DNA of 64,000 nt from Methylobacterium sp. WL1 (GTDB lineage: Bacteria; Pseudomonadota; Alphaproteobacteria; Rhizobiales; Beijerinckiaceae): NCBI RefSeq assembly GCF_008000895.1, contig NZ_CP042823.1, positions 5,974,501 to 6,038,500 on the forward strand, written 5' to 3'. The position numbers and the translations under genes are program-made. Under the pieces are notes generated by a model that searched no databases, was not told where the DNA came from, and saw only the letters and a list, made by a program, of their open reading frames with translations. This document shows positions 1 to 8,734 of the stretch, piece after piece. Position 1 is the stretch's first letter. Each line of letters begins with the position of its first letter.

Positions 1-137
1 ACGACGATCAGCGCCATCCGGACGATCTCGAACAGCATCAGCGCCCCGGCCAACACCGCGGGCATCAGGAAGACGGCCTCGATGGCCACGACTCCCTCCT
101 GGCGTGCGGCCGCGGGGGCGATGCGTGGCCGGCTCAC
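1..137 (-). CDS. TadE-like pilus-assembly pseudopilin (partial, cut by window edge)
   Basis: Only the first 45 codons are present; the rest lies left of the window. The GTG start at 137 overlaps the TGA of tadD (GTGA), so the two are probably translationally coupled. After a basic N-terminus comes an EGVVAIEA-type motif followed by a hydrophobic stretch, the usual N-terminal signature of TadE/TadF/TadG pseudopilins, which are cleaved by the prepilin peptidase and sit in the inner membrane to help Flp fibre assembly. Position at the distal end of a Tad operon supports this. TadE, TadF and TadG cannot be told apart from this fragment. Confidence 0.7.
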   Translation of the reverse strand, partial: MSRPRIAPAAARQEGVVAIEAVFLMPAVLAGALMLFEIVRMALIV

Positions 138-1009
138 GGCTGGGTTTCCAGGGAGAGCGGGCGCAGGCTCGCCGCCAGGAACACGGCCGGGTTGCGCTGG
201 CCCGCGCGCAGGCGGCCGGCCAGCTGCTGGAGGCTCTTCACCAATCCAGCGGTCTTGATGTTCGAGAAATTCGCCTCCAGCGCGCGGCGCGCCTGGGCCT
301 CGTTGCCCTGCAGCAGGTAGGCCAGGGCCAGGTTCAGCACCAAGGTCGGGTTGGCGCGCGCCTCCTCGGTGTTCAGCAGCGCGATCGCCCCCTTGGAGTC
401 GCCGGCGGCGAGCTTGCCGAGCGCCAGGTTGTTCTGGACTGCCACGTTCGACGGATCGAGATCCAGCGCCCTGGTCAGCGTCTGGTTGCCGTCCGCCAAA
501 TGCCCCTGGGCGGTCAGCGCCACGCCCAGGCCGTTGAGGGCGGCGATGTTGGCCTCGTCTACGGCCAGAGCGCAATTGAACGAGGCGACGGCGTCGTCGA
601 GCTGGTTCAGGGCGAGCCGACCGCGACCGATGCCCAGGCAGACGGCCAGGCGCTCGTCCGCCCCCAGCGTCCGGCCGTCGGAGGATAATTGCTGTTCGGC
701 CCGCACGTAGAGCGGCAAGGCGTCCTGGGGCGGATGGATCGCCCCGGAGACGCTGGCATATTCCAGAACCTCACGGGGACCGAGTTCGCCCTTCTTGTCC
801 ATGGTCGCGTAGATGTCAGCGGCGGCCGCCAGACGGTCGTTGTCGCGCAGCAGGCGCGCCAGCCGCAGCGATTCCGCCGCTGTGCCGGACGGCCCGCCAA
901 GGGAGAAGCCCGCCGCCGAGGATTGCAGATCGACGCATCCGGTCATGGCAAACAGGCACGCGGCGAGCCCGAAGACATGCAACGATCGGAATGAGAGAGG
1001 TCGCAACAT
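134..1009 (-). CDS. tadD: TPR lipoprotein of the Tad secretion system (TadD)
   Basis: A 291-residue protein. It begins with a signal peptide ending in a lipobox-like AMTGC, so it is probably a lipoprotein anchored at Cys about 25. The rest is helical with tetratricopeptide-like repeats (segments around residues 130-230, for example AALNGLGVALTAQGHLAD and VAVQNNLALGKLAAGD). TadD-type lipoproteins are needed for assembly or function of the outer-membrane secretin of Flp pili. The ATG at 1009 is chosen because the signal peptide starts there and a GGAG lies just upstream; reading further upstream runs back into tadC. Operon position between tadC and a tadE-like gene fits. Confidence 0.85.
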   Translation of the reverse strand: MLRPLSFRSLHVFGLAACLFAMTGCVDLQSSAAGFSLGGPSGTAAESLRLARLLRDNDRLAAAADIYATMDKKGELGPREVLEYASVSGAIHPPQDALPLYVRAEQQLSSDGRTLGADERLAVCLGIGRGRLALNQLDDAVASFNCALAVDEANIAALNGLGVALTAQGHLADGNQTLTRALDLDPSNVAVQNNLALGKLAAGDSKGAIALLNTEEARANPTLVLNLALAYLLQGNEAQARRALEANFSNIKTAGLVKSLQQLAGRLRAGQRNPAVFLAASLRPLSLETQP

Positions 1010-1047
1010 GATCTCCGGGGTCAATTGGCGTGAGAAAGTGGGTGTTA

Positions 1048-2007
1048 CTAGGAGGTCACAAGAAGGACGCGGATCAGCCGGATCATCGCGGGCGCGGCCA
1101 TCATCGCGATGATCGGCGGCAGAATCAGAACCATCAGCGGCAGACTCATCTGGGCGGGCAGCTTCCCGGCCCGTTCCTCCAGACTGAGCATCGACATCTT
1201 GCGGCTCTCCTCGGAGATCGTCCGCAGGGCCTGCGACAGCGGCGTGCCGTAGCGCTCGGCCTGGAGTAGGACGGAGACCAGGGTCTCGACCTCGGCCACG
1301 CTGCACCGCTCGGCCAGGTTCGCGAGCGCGCGGGACCGGTCGCCCAGGATCTGCAGTTCGGCGAACGTGTAGCGCAGCTCGTCGGCCAGTTCCGGCGAGG
1401 CCAGCGTCAGTTCCTTGGAGACGACCTGAAGAATCCGTCCGAGGGGCAAGCCCGCCTCGGCGCAGATCACCATCAGGTCCAGCCCGTCCGGTACGCTGCG
1501 TGCCAGCACGCCGCCGCGCTGGGCCGCCCGCCATTTCAGCCACGCCTCAGGGAGCAGGGTGCCGACGAACAGCGCGATCAGCCCGCCGGCGAGGCCGAGC
1601 ATCCCGAAGCGCCCGCGCGCGTCGAGGATGCCGAACAGCATCACGGAGGCGAACAGCGCGCCGTTGCCGTACTTGGCCAGCATCAGCAATCCGAGGCTCT
1701 CCTCGGAGCGAATCCCGGCCATATTGAGCACCCTGCGCAACTGCTTCCGATCATGGGCGGTGCCTGCGAGACGCTGCCCGAGCGATCCGGCCAGCGCGCG
1801 GAGACGGAGCAGGGTCGGGGTCAGGTTCCCCGTCGTGACGCGCGTGATCCCCGACACCGCCGCGCCGGACGCCGCCGCCTTCATCGGCGCAGCGCCCAGG
1901 CGCTTGAACAGGACGTTCTGGTTACTGCGAGAATGCAGGCCGAACAGGAGCAGACCGACCCCGATCAGCAGGATCCCGACCGCAAAGGACACGGACGCCT
2001 GGTTCAT
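1048..2007 (-). CDS. tadC: Tad pilus inner-membrane platform protein TadC
   Basis: A 319-residue integral membrane protein of the GspF/T2SSF superfamily. It has an N-terminal membrane segment (about residues 5-25), two more around 110-160, the conserved soluble T2SSF domain (about 170-285, with EAGLPLGRIL and ERYGTPLSQALR), and a C-terminal hydrophobic hairpin. TadB and TadC form the platform through which TadA drives pilin polymerisation. The ATG at 2007 overlaps the TGA of tadB (ATGA), which fixes the start. A 38-bp gap separates it from tadD. Confidence 0.9.
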   Translation of the reverse strand: MNQASVSFAVGILLIGVGLLLFGLHSRSNQNVLFKRLGAAPMKAAASGAAVSGITRVTTGNLTPTLLRLRALAGSLGQRLAGTAHDRKQLRRVLNMAGIRSEESLGLLMLAKYGNGALFASVMLFGILDARGRFGMLGLAGGLIALFVGTLLPEAWLKWRAAQRGGVLARSVPDGLDLMVICAEAGLPLGRILQVVSKELTLASPELADELRYTFAELQILGDRSRALANLAERCSVAEVETLVSVLLQAERYGTPLSQALRTISEESRKMSMLSLEERAGKLPAQMSLPLMVLILPPIIAMMAAPAMIRLIRVLLVTS

Positions 2008-2978
2008 CGGAGGCGCCTCACCATGAGATGAACGATGGTCAGTCCGAGGCAGACGCTGACCACGACGTAGGTGAGGACTTTCGTTCCGGTCGGATCGCTG
2101 AACAGAAACTGGAAATCGGCCGGGGCGTTGACGTACATGTAGCCCATCATGCCCGGCACCAGCGCCGCGACGATCTTGGCGGAGGCGCGCGCCTCGGAGG
2201 TCTTGGCCAGGATCTTCATCTGCAGTTCCTGACGATCGCGCAGGGTCTGGGCCAGGCGGTCCAGGGTCTCGCCGAGGCGTCCGCCGGATTCCTGGTTGAT
2301 GATCAGGATGACCGCGAAGAACCGGTATTCCGGCAGCGGCACACGCTTTGCCGAATCCTGCATCACCCGGCGCAGCGGCACGCCGAGGCGCAGCCACTGG
2401 TCGATCAACTGGAACTCGCCGACCAGCGGGCCGCGCAGATTGTCGGTCACCATCGCGAAGGCGTTTCCGACCGGCACGCCGGCCCGGCACGTGCGGGTGA
2501 TGGCGTCGATCGCCTCCGGCAGGCTTCGGCGCAGCGCCGCGTGCCACTTGCCCAGGGCCCGGCGCAGCACCAGGAAGAACGCCGCCAGCGCGATGGCGAG
2601 GCTGAACAGGGGCGAGGCTAGCAGCGGGACGGGCGTCTTGCCGCCCAGCATCACGCCGAGCAGGAGCGACGCGAGACCGATGATCGCCATGCGAAGCGCC
2701 AGCGTGTGCTGCCACTCCACTTGGCCGATCGAGGTCCAGAGCCATTCCGTCACCCGGCCAACCAGCGGCACCTGCGCCAGCGGGATCCGGGGCGCATGGC
2801 GCAGGAGGACGTGGCGCTCGATCCGTTCCGAAGCCTCGGGCGCCGGGCCGAACTCCGACAGCCGTCGGGCGCTGAGAGACGCCAGCTGGCGTCGCTTGCT
2901 CAGGCCCAGAACCCCGTAGAACGCGCAGAGCGTGCACAGGAATACCAACAGCGTCAGGAGATCCAGAACCCCGCCCAC
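2004..2978 (-). CDS. tadB: Tad pilus inner-membrane platform protein TadB
   Basis: A 324-residue T2SSF-family membrane protein. The first hydrophobic segment starts almost at residue 1, two more lie around 95-150, the T2SSF domain at about 165-290 carries CRAGVPVGNAF and NQESGGRLGETLDRL, and a last membrane segment closes the protein. It partners TadC as the inner-membrane base of the Flp pilus machine. A GTG at 2978, two bases after the tadA stop, is taken as start because the first membrane segment follows at once; frames further upstream overlap tadA. Confidence 0.88.
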   Translation of the reverse strand: MGGVLDLLTLLVFLCTLCAFYGVLGLSKRRQLASLSARRLSEFGPAPEASERIERHVLLRHAPRIPLAQVPLVGRVTEWLWTSIGQVEWQHTLALRMAIIGLASLLLGVMLGGKTPVPLLASPLFSLAIALAAFFLVLRRALGKWHAALRRSLPEAIDAITRTCRAGVPVGNAFAMVTDNLRGPLVGEFQLIDQWLRLGVPLRRVMQDSAKRVPLPEYRFFAVILIINQESGGRLGETLDRLAQTLRDRQELQMKILAKTSEARASAKIVAALVPGMMGYMYVNAPADFQFLFSDPTGTKVLTYVVVSVCLGLTIVHLMVRRLR

Positions 2979-2980
2979 GA

Positions 2981-4321
2981 TCAGGCTCCGAACAGGTGCG
3001 CGTGCGCGGTGTAGAAGTGCGGCCGCTGTCCTGACGGGACGAAGTCGCCGACCAGCATGCCGGCGCTGTCGATTGCGCGGATCTTGAAGGCGAAGATTTC
3101 CTGGGTCTGGATGACGTCGTTCTCCATTCCGCACACCTCGGTGATCGAGACGATGCGGCGCATCCCGTCCCGCTGGCGCTCCACCTGGATGATCAGGTTG
3201 ACGGCGCTGGAGATCTGCCGGCGGATGGCCTCCTGCGAGAGCTGGCCACTGGCCATCATGACCATGTTCTCGAGGCGCATGACGGCGTCGCGGGGGCTGT
3301 TGGCGTGGACCGTACACAGCGAGCCGTCGTGGCCGGTGTTCATGGCCTGGAGCATGTCGAAGCTCTCGGCACCGCGGACCTCGCCGAGGATGATACGGTC
3401 CGGGCGCATGCGCAGCGCATTCCTGACCAGGTCGCGCTGATCGACCTTACCGGTCCCCTCGGCGCTGACCGGGCGCGTCTCCAACCGGACCACGTGCCTT
3501 TGCTGCAGTTGCAGTTCCGCGGCGTCCTCGATCGTGATGATGCGATCGGAACTGTCGATCTTCTGGGACAGGGCGTTGAGCAGGGTGGTCTTGCCGGCGC
3601 CGGTCCCGCCCGAGACGACGATGTTCTGCTTGGCTCGCATCGCGCGATCCAGCACCTCGACCATGTCCGGAGACAGCGCGTTGCGCCCCGCCAGCGATTC
3701 GAGTGTCAGGTTGCGCCGCATGAACTTGCGGATCGAGATGGTGGTGCCGTCGATCGCCAGGGGAAACGTGATGATGTTCACGCGGCTGCCGTCGGCCAGG
3801 CGGGCGTCCACCATCGGCGTCGCCTCGTCGATGCGGCGCCCGGCGGCCGAGGCGATCCTCTGAGCCGTGTTGAATACGTGCTCCTCGTCCAGGAAGGTGA
3901 TCGGGGTCAGCTCCAGCTTCCCGAAGCGTTCGATGAAGATCTGGCCGGCACCGTTGACCAGGATATCGTTGATCGAGTCGTCGGACAGGAGCGGCTGGAT
4001 CGGCCCGATGCCGAGCATTTCATCCAGCAGTTCCGCCGCGACATGTTCTTCCTCGTTGCGCGAGACCTGCACGCGCCTCTCGTCGCAAATTCGGCGGATC
4101 AGCGTCTCGATCTGGGCCTGGAGCTTGTCCCGCCCCATGGCCGCCGCCTTGAGCGGATCAATCTGGTCGTAGACGTAATCCCGCAGGATGCGCCGATTGA
4201 CCGAGACCGGCGTCTCGACCTTTGGCGCCTGCTGGTTGCGCACCGCCTTGGGCATATCGTCCGGCACCACGGGCACGCCGCCGCGATGGGCAGGCGCCGG
4301 GGATGATTTGCGGATCAGCAT
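2981..4321 (-). CDS. tadA: Tad pilus assembly ATPase TadA/CpaF
   Basis: A 446-residue secretion ATPase of the VirB11/PilT class that powers Flp pilus polymerisation. After a low-complexity N-terminus comes the N-terminal domain (about 60-210), then the RecA-like domain with Walker A GGTGAGKT (238-245), the Asp box ITIEDAAELQL, Walker B RIILGEVRG (about 309-317) and the His box with GSLCTVHANS. The ATG at 4321 is preferred over an in-frame GTG at 4345 because GGAGG sits seven bases upstream of it; the GTG would overlap cpaE. Length is typical for CpaF. Confidence 0.95.
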   Translation of the reverse strand: MLIRKSSPAPAHRGGVPVVPDDMPKAVRNQQAPKVETPVSVNRRILRDYVYDQIDPLKAAAMGRDKLQAQIETLIRRICDERRVQVSRNEEEHVAAELLDEMLGIGPIQPLLSDDSINDILVNGAGQIFIERFGKLELTPITFLDEEHVFNTAQRIASAAGRRIDEATPMVDARLADGSRVNIITFPLAIDGTTISIRKFMRRNLTLESLAGRNALSPDMVEVLDRAMRAKQNIVVSGGTGAGKTTLLNALSQKIDSSDRIITIEDAAELQLQQRHVVRLETRPVSAEGTGKVDQRDLVRNALRMRPDRIILGEVRGAESFDMLQAMNTGHDGSLCTVHANSPRDAVMRLENMVMMASGQLSQEAIRRQISSAVNLIIQVERQRDGMRRIVSITEVCGMENDVIQTQEIFAFKIRAIDSAGMLVGDFVPSGQRPHFYTAHAHLFGA

Positions 4322-4334
4322 CGGACAGGCCTCC

Positions 4335-5549
4335 TCACGCGGCACGCCGGCCGATGGCCTGTCTCAGCCGGCCGAGCAGGCCGCGATGGGCCGCGTGCCG
4401 GGGCTTCAGGCCGCAGATCAGGTCGGCGAGGTCGAGCAGGCCCTGGCGCAGGGCCGGGCTGCGCTCCAGGTCGAGGGGGCCGTGCAGAAGGCCATCCCGC
4501 AACGTGTTGCCGGCATACGGCAACGCGAAATCGATCTTTCGCCCGACATACTCTTCGAATTGCGCCTGCGGGATACTGCCGTTGGCGCCATGGCTGGGAT
4601 TGTGGACGAGGAGAAGCCGCTGGCCGTCGCTCTCGTCGCCGATCTTCTCCAGCATCTGCCGCGCCGTGCGCGCGCTCTGGAGCGTCAGCTCGATCAGCAG
4701 CACGCGGATCTCGGCATGGCGCAGGACCTCCAGAGATCCGTTCGGCCATCCGGCCGGGAGATCCCAGATGACCTGATTGAGCAGTTGGCACAGGTTCGCG
4801 CCCAGCGTCAGAAGGTGGTCGCTGTCCGCCGCGAGGTCCGTCCACGTCGGCTCCTGCGCGAGCAGCTTGAGCCGGGGATTGACCCGGACCATGGCGCGTT
4901 CGAGCAGATGCGGGTCGATCGGGCGCGTGGCGAGCGCCACTTCCAGCCCGGCCGCCGGATCGACCCCCAGGAGCAGCCCCTGTTCGCCCTTGCGCCGATC
5001 GAAATCGACGACCGCCACCGGGATATGTCGATCCATGGACAGGAGCAGGGCCAAGCCGGCCGTCACGCAGCTGGCGCCGAGTCCGCCGGCGCAGGCGGTC
5101 ACGGCGATGCTCCGGCCGAGCCGGGCGGAATCGGAGGAGACGCCGTTGCGGGCGCGCTCCAGGGCGGTGGCGAGCAGATCGAGCCGGACCGGCTTCTGCA
5201 GGTAATCGAGGACCCCGCCGTGCAGGAGCGCGCGGTAGAGATCGATATCGGTGTGGCTACCCAGGGCGATGATGCTGCAGGTCGGCTCGCAATGCGTGGC
5301 GAGGTCCGCAATCGTGGCAAGGGGCGCCGGCTCGCGATCGATGTCGACGATCACGACGCTCGCGCGCTGATGGGAGCACCACGGGATGGCGGCCGCGCAG
5401 CCCCCGGGCATGACCTTGGAATCGTCGTTCCCCAACCGCCTCAGCAGCGCAGAGAACTCGGTGACGTCGGCGGCCTCGGCCATGAAAACCGCCGTTCCAA
5501 GAACCGCCTGGCCTTCGTCGGCAGCCTGTATGGCGCGTGCATCGCTCAT
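4335..5549 (-). CDS. cpaE: Pilus assembly protein CpaE/TadZ (receiver-like plus ParA/MinD-like ATPase fold)
   Basis: A 404-residue protein with a degenerate response-regulator-like N-terminal half (about 60-135, including VVIVDID and LDYLQKP) and a MinD/ParA-type C-terminal half. CpaE/TadZ localises the pilus machine, usually to a pole. The deviant Walker A (about 153-160) reads CAGGLGAS, with no lysine or arginine before GG, so ATP hydrolysis may be impaired; TadZ proteins are known to have atypical Walker motifs. The ATG at 5549, 13 bp after the cpaD stop, is preferred; an upstream ATG at 5606 would overlap cpaD by more than 40 bp. Confidence 0.85.
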   Translation of the reverse strand: MSDARAIQAADEGQAVLGTAVFMAEAADVTEFSALLRRLGNDDSKVMPGGCAAAIPWCSHQRASVVIVDIDREPAPLATIADLATHCEPTCSIIALGSHTDIDLYRALLHGGVLDYLQKPVRLDLLATALERARNGVSSDSARLGRSIAVTACAGGLGASCVTAGLALLLSMDRHIPVAVVDFDRRKGEQGLLLGVDPAAGLEVALATRPIDPHLLERAMVRVNPRLKLLAQEPTWTDLAADSDHLLTLGANLCQLLNQVIWDLPAGWPNGSLEVLRHAEIRVLLIELTLQSARTARQMLEKIGDESDGQRLLLVHNPSHGANGSIPQAQFEEYVGRKIDFALPYAGNTLRDGLLHGPLDLERSPALRQGLLDLADLICGLKPRHAAHRGLLGRLRQAIGRRAA

Positions 5550-5562
5550 CAGATCGCTCGGC

Positions 5563-6240
5563 TCACTTTGACTTGAAGTTGGTGTCTTTGGCGAGTTCGC
5601 GAACATTGTCCGTATGATAACGTTTTACGGATTCACTGGCCTGAATACCGTCGCCGCCGGCGAGCTCCTGCGAGCTGATCAGGTCCCGCGGGTCACTGAC
5701 CATGCTGGCCAGGTTGGCGCGATTGGCGCAGCCGAGAGACCCGACTGCCGTAAAGGGCGACACGGTCCAGATGGTCGGATCGGCGATCGCGCAATCCGGC
5801 ACGCGGACGATCACGGCTTCCGTGATGAGGGTGAGATCCTCGGCGCCCTGCGCCTCGCCCCGACGGGCGGAGCGGTCGAGGTGAAGCCCGGACGACGGCA
5901 ACCCGCGCTCGATCAGCGACCGACCGAGACGGCGCGCGATCGTCTGCCCGCGGCTGGTGCGCGGCACCAACGTGATCGCCTGCCGGCTCAACCGGCCCTG
6001 GCTCTCAAGCGCGGCGTTGAGATCGACCACGGATTCCGGATCCAACCGCCGTCCGTCGGCGGTCGTCCGCAGGGGCAGGGTAACCACCGACGGCGTGACC
6101 GCGACCGGTCGTTGAGGCTGCCCGATATACTTCTCGGACCGGATCTCGTTGATCTCCCTGGCGCAGGACGGCAAGGCCACCGCCACGCCGGCGAGCAACA
6201 GGGCAAGACACGGACGATTGAGCATCTGCGCGGATCTCAT
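5563..6240 (-). CDS. cpaD: Tad pilus lipoprotein CpaD
   Basis: A 225-residue exported protein with an N-terminal hydrophobic segment ending in LPSC, a lipobox, so Cys about 26 is probably lipidated. The C-terminal half carries the family signature GCANRANLASMVSDPRDL, conserved in CpaD, an outer-membrane-associated accessory protein of the CpaC secretin. The ATG at 6240 shares bases with the cpaC stop (TGATG), indicating coupling. A second in-frame ATG at 6225 is possible. Length and place between cpaC and cpaE are as in other alphaproteobacteria. Confidence 0.9.
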   Translation of the reverse strand: MRSAQMLNRPCLALLLAGVAVALPSCAREINEIRSEKYIGQPQRPVAVTPSVVTLPLRTTADGRRLDPESVVDLNAALESQGRLSRQAITLVPRTSRGQTIARRLGRSLIERGLPSSGLHLDRSARRGEAQGAEDLTLITEAVIVRVPDCAIADPTIWTVSPFTAVGSLGCANRANLASMVSDPRDLISSQELAGGDGIQASESVKRYHTDNVRELAKDTNFKSK

Positions 6241-7724
6241 CAGTAGACAAAGCCCGCGCGCGCGCTGGCAGGAAGCGACCGTTCGTCCAGGCTGGGCAAG
6301 CCCTTGCCCGGCGTCTGCAGGGCGCCGTCCTTGGTGGGCTCGACCACGTAGGCGGTCGCCAGGATGACGAGCTCCACGCCCTCCTGATTGCTGGTGTCGG
6401 TCTCGAACATCTGCCCGATCAACGGCATGCGGTCGAAGCCAGGAAGCCCGTCCACCTGTTGCGTGTGGCGGTTGCTGAGCATGCCGGCCAGGGCAAAGCT
6501 CTGCCCACTCGCCAGCTCGATGGTGGTCTCGGCCCGGCGAACCTTGAAGGCGGGAATGGTCGATCCCGTATCCAGGGTCACGGCCCCGTCCTTGGAGAGA
6601 TCGCTCACTTCGGGGGCGATGCGCAGGCTGATCCGGTTGGGAGACAGCAGCGTCGGCGTCATGCGCATGATCACGCCATAGGACTTGTAGTCGATGTTGA
6701 CGTTGTTGTTGGTGATGACCACGACAGGCACTTCGCCGCCGGCGGCGAAGCTGGCCGTCTCGCCGGACATCGCGGTCAGATTCGGCTCGGCCAGCAGCGT
6801 GGCCAGCCCCTCTTGGTTCAGGGCGTTGAGGACGCCGGTCAGGCCGCTTGCGGTGTAGCCGAATGTGTTCGGCTCGCGGATCAGGTGTGCGGAGGGCAGG
6901 TTCACGACTTTCGGTCCGACAGCGCCGCCCGCTTTGGCGGCGCTGAACAGTGTCGAAAGACCCCCGGTGGCGATGCGGAACTTGCCGTCGTTCAACACCG
7001 AATCCCAGTTCAGGCCGAGCTGATGCGACAGTCGGCGGGACACCTCGACGACCCGGACCCGGATATTGATCTGTGACGAGAGCCGTACGCTGAGCTGGTT
7101 GATCAGCCGCGGGACGGATTCGCCGTTCTGGCCGGTAGTGCCGCCGCCGCCGCCGCCACCGCCGCCACCACCCTTGCCACCCCCCTCGTCGGGCGCGCCG
7201 ATGGCGGCGCTGATCGTGCTCATGACTTGGCGGGCGTTGATCGGTGTCTTCACGGATCCCCGTACGATCAGGGCTTTGTCGCCCGCCGGGACGATCTCGA
7301 CATGTGTCCCCGGGACCTCGGCCTCGACTTGCTTGCGCAGCTGAGCCAGATCGAACGTCACGACCAGCCGCATGGCTGCGATCACGTTGTCGGCGGCATC
7401 CATGGCGTACAGGCTGGTGGTACCGGCGCCTTCGCCGAACACGAAGACGCTGCTGGGCGACGAGACCTGGAAGCTCGCCACCTTCGGATCGGCGACCATG
7501 ATCTTGGAGGCTATGCCCGGCAGTTGCAGCAGCCGCCCCTGTTTGACGAGCAGTTCGACATCCTGCGAGGTCGCGACTTCCGAGACCGCCGAGAGCGAGG
7601 GCCGGTGCTTCTTGCCGCTCGACGGGGCGGGATAGGTCTTCGCCCAGACGGGTGTGCAGAAGATGAGCAGGGTCACGGCCAAACACCGGCCGGCAGCTCT
7701 GAGCTGCTTCGTCATACGGATCAT
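6240..7724 (-). CDS. cpaC: Outer-membrane secretin CpaC/RcpA of the Tad pilus
   Basis: A 494-residue secretin that forms the outer-membrane pore for the Flp fibre. It has a signal peptide (cleavage likely after VWA), an N-terminal pilus/BON-type domain (about 55-175), a glycine run of eleven residues near 185-197, and the C-terminal secretin domain (about 250-465) with TLLAEPNLTAMSGETA and GLPGFDRMPLIGQMF. The glycine linker between the periplasmic domains is unusually homopolymeric at DNA level (GGC/GGT repeats). It lies 32 bp after cpaB. Confidence 0.93.
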   Translation of the reverse strand: MIRMTKQLRAAGRCLAVTLLIFCTPVWAKTYPAPSSGKKHRPSLSAVSEVATSQDVELLVKQGRLLQLPGIASKIMVADPKVASFQVSSPSSVFVFGEGAGTTSLYAMDAADNVIAAMRLVVTFDLAQLRKQVEAEVPGTHVEIVPAGDKALIVRGSVKTPINARQVMSTISAAIGAPDEGGGKGGGGGGGGGGGTTGQNGESVPRLINQLSVRLSSQINIRVRVVEVSRRLSHQLGLNWDSVLNDGKFRIATGGLSTLFSAAKAGGAVGPKVVNLPSAHLIREPNTFGYTASGLTGVLNALNQEGLATLLAEPNLTAMSGETASFAAGGEVPVVVITNNNVNIDYKSYGVIMRMTPTLLSPNRISLRIAPEVSDLSKDGAVTLDTGSTIPAFKVRRAETTIELASGQSFALAGMLSNRHTQQVDGLPGFDRMPLIGQMFETDTSNQEGVELVILATAYVVEPTKDGALQTPGKGLPSLDERSLPASARAGFVY

Positions 7725-7756
7725 GGGACAGTCTTTTCAGCCGCGAACAGGTCGTC

Positions 7757-8710
7757 TTACCGGGCGTTGACGGTGAGCGTTTCGATGGCTTTGCCGCGGA
7801 AAGCCTGGACGCTGACGGAGCCGCTCCAAGTCGGGGCGACGGTGTCGTAGAGGTCGGTGGTGGCGCGCAGGGTAGTCACGCCCCGAGCGGCGGCTGTTCC
7901 GGGTTGGTCGACCTCGCGGGCCGGGATCAGCGCCAGCTGCAGGCTGCCGATCTCCTTGGCGAGGGCGAGCTTCTCGGCATCGGCGGAGGAGACCTCCAGG
8001 GTGACGGTCTGGACGTTGGCGCCGACCTCGCCGCCGCCACGATCGTCGCCGGCCTTCTTGGCTCCGTCGTCCGGGCGCACCTGCATCTCGCCGCGGACCC
8101 GGTTGTTGAGAGCGAGGACCCGCACGGCGTGCAGGATCGTCTGGGCCGCCAGGTGCGGCGCGTTCGGGGTCTGGGTCTTCCCTGCGGCGGCGTCCCCACG
8201 CTTCAGGGCCAGGATCACATCGACATGGTCGCCGGAGGAGACCAGCCCGAAATTACTCTCGACCAGGTTGGTCGGGACCGACACCGCCCGCATGCCGGGC
8301 CTGAGAATCGCCGCGAGAAAGCCGGGATCGCTCTGGCGGACGACGACGCCGACGCTCAGCGCTTGGCCGCTCTGGACAGGCTGGCGGACGGTCGCGCCAT
8401 ACAGCGCGTCGATGGTGTCCACCCCCTTGATGAAGAAGAGGCTGCGGCTCGGCTCCGCGTCGACCTCGTTCCATTCGAGGCTCGACCCGTCGATGAAATC
8501 GCCGGGCCGAAGGCCGCTGACGACCGTCAGGACGGCGTTCCGGTGGCTGACCGGCGGCGCGACTGGTTTTACGCGCGCGGGCTGCTCTTCCGGCAACGAG
8601 ACAACCGGCGGCGGAGGCGGCGGGGGCGTCAGCAGGATGCGGGCCAGCAACGCCACGCCGACCGCGAGTACGATGGCTCCAGCCAGCAGGAAGAAAGAGT
8701 TCTTTTTCAT
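7757..8710 (-). CDS. cpaB: Flp pilus assembly protein CpaB/RcpC
   Basis: A 317-residue periplasmic protein with one N-terminal membrane anchor (about 8-27), a run of seven prolines, and a SAF-like domain (about 55-125), then the RcpC/CpaB domain (about 130-235) with RAVSVPTN and GDHVDVIL. In other Tad systems CpaB stabilises the CpaC secretin. It is the second gene after cpaA, 24 bp away. The polyproline stretch probably acts as a rigid spacer or a cell-wall-spanning linker. Confidence 0.9.
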   Translation of the reverse strand: MKKNSFFLLAGAIVLAVGVALLARILLTPPPPPPPVVSLPEEQPARVKPVAPPVSHRNAVLTVVSGLRPGDFIDGSSLEWNEVDAEPSRSLFFIKGVDTIDALYGATVRQPVQSGQALSVGVVVRQSDPGFLAAILRPGMRAVSVPTNLVESNFGLVSSGDHVDVILALKRGDAAAGKTQTPNAPHLAAQTILHAVRVLALNNRVRGEMQVRPDDGAKKAGDDRGGGEVGANVQTVTLEVSSADAEKLALAKEIGSLQLALIPAREVDQPGTAAARGVTTLRATTDLYDTVAPTWSGSVSVQAFRGKAIETLTVNAR

Positions 8711-8734
8711 CGGGCGTTTTACCGGGGCACAGAG

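Noticed and set aside
3305..4306. A long plus-strand frame opposite tadA
   Set aside because: tadA on the minus strand has intact Walker motifs and operon context; the opposite frame is a shadow.
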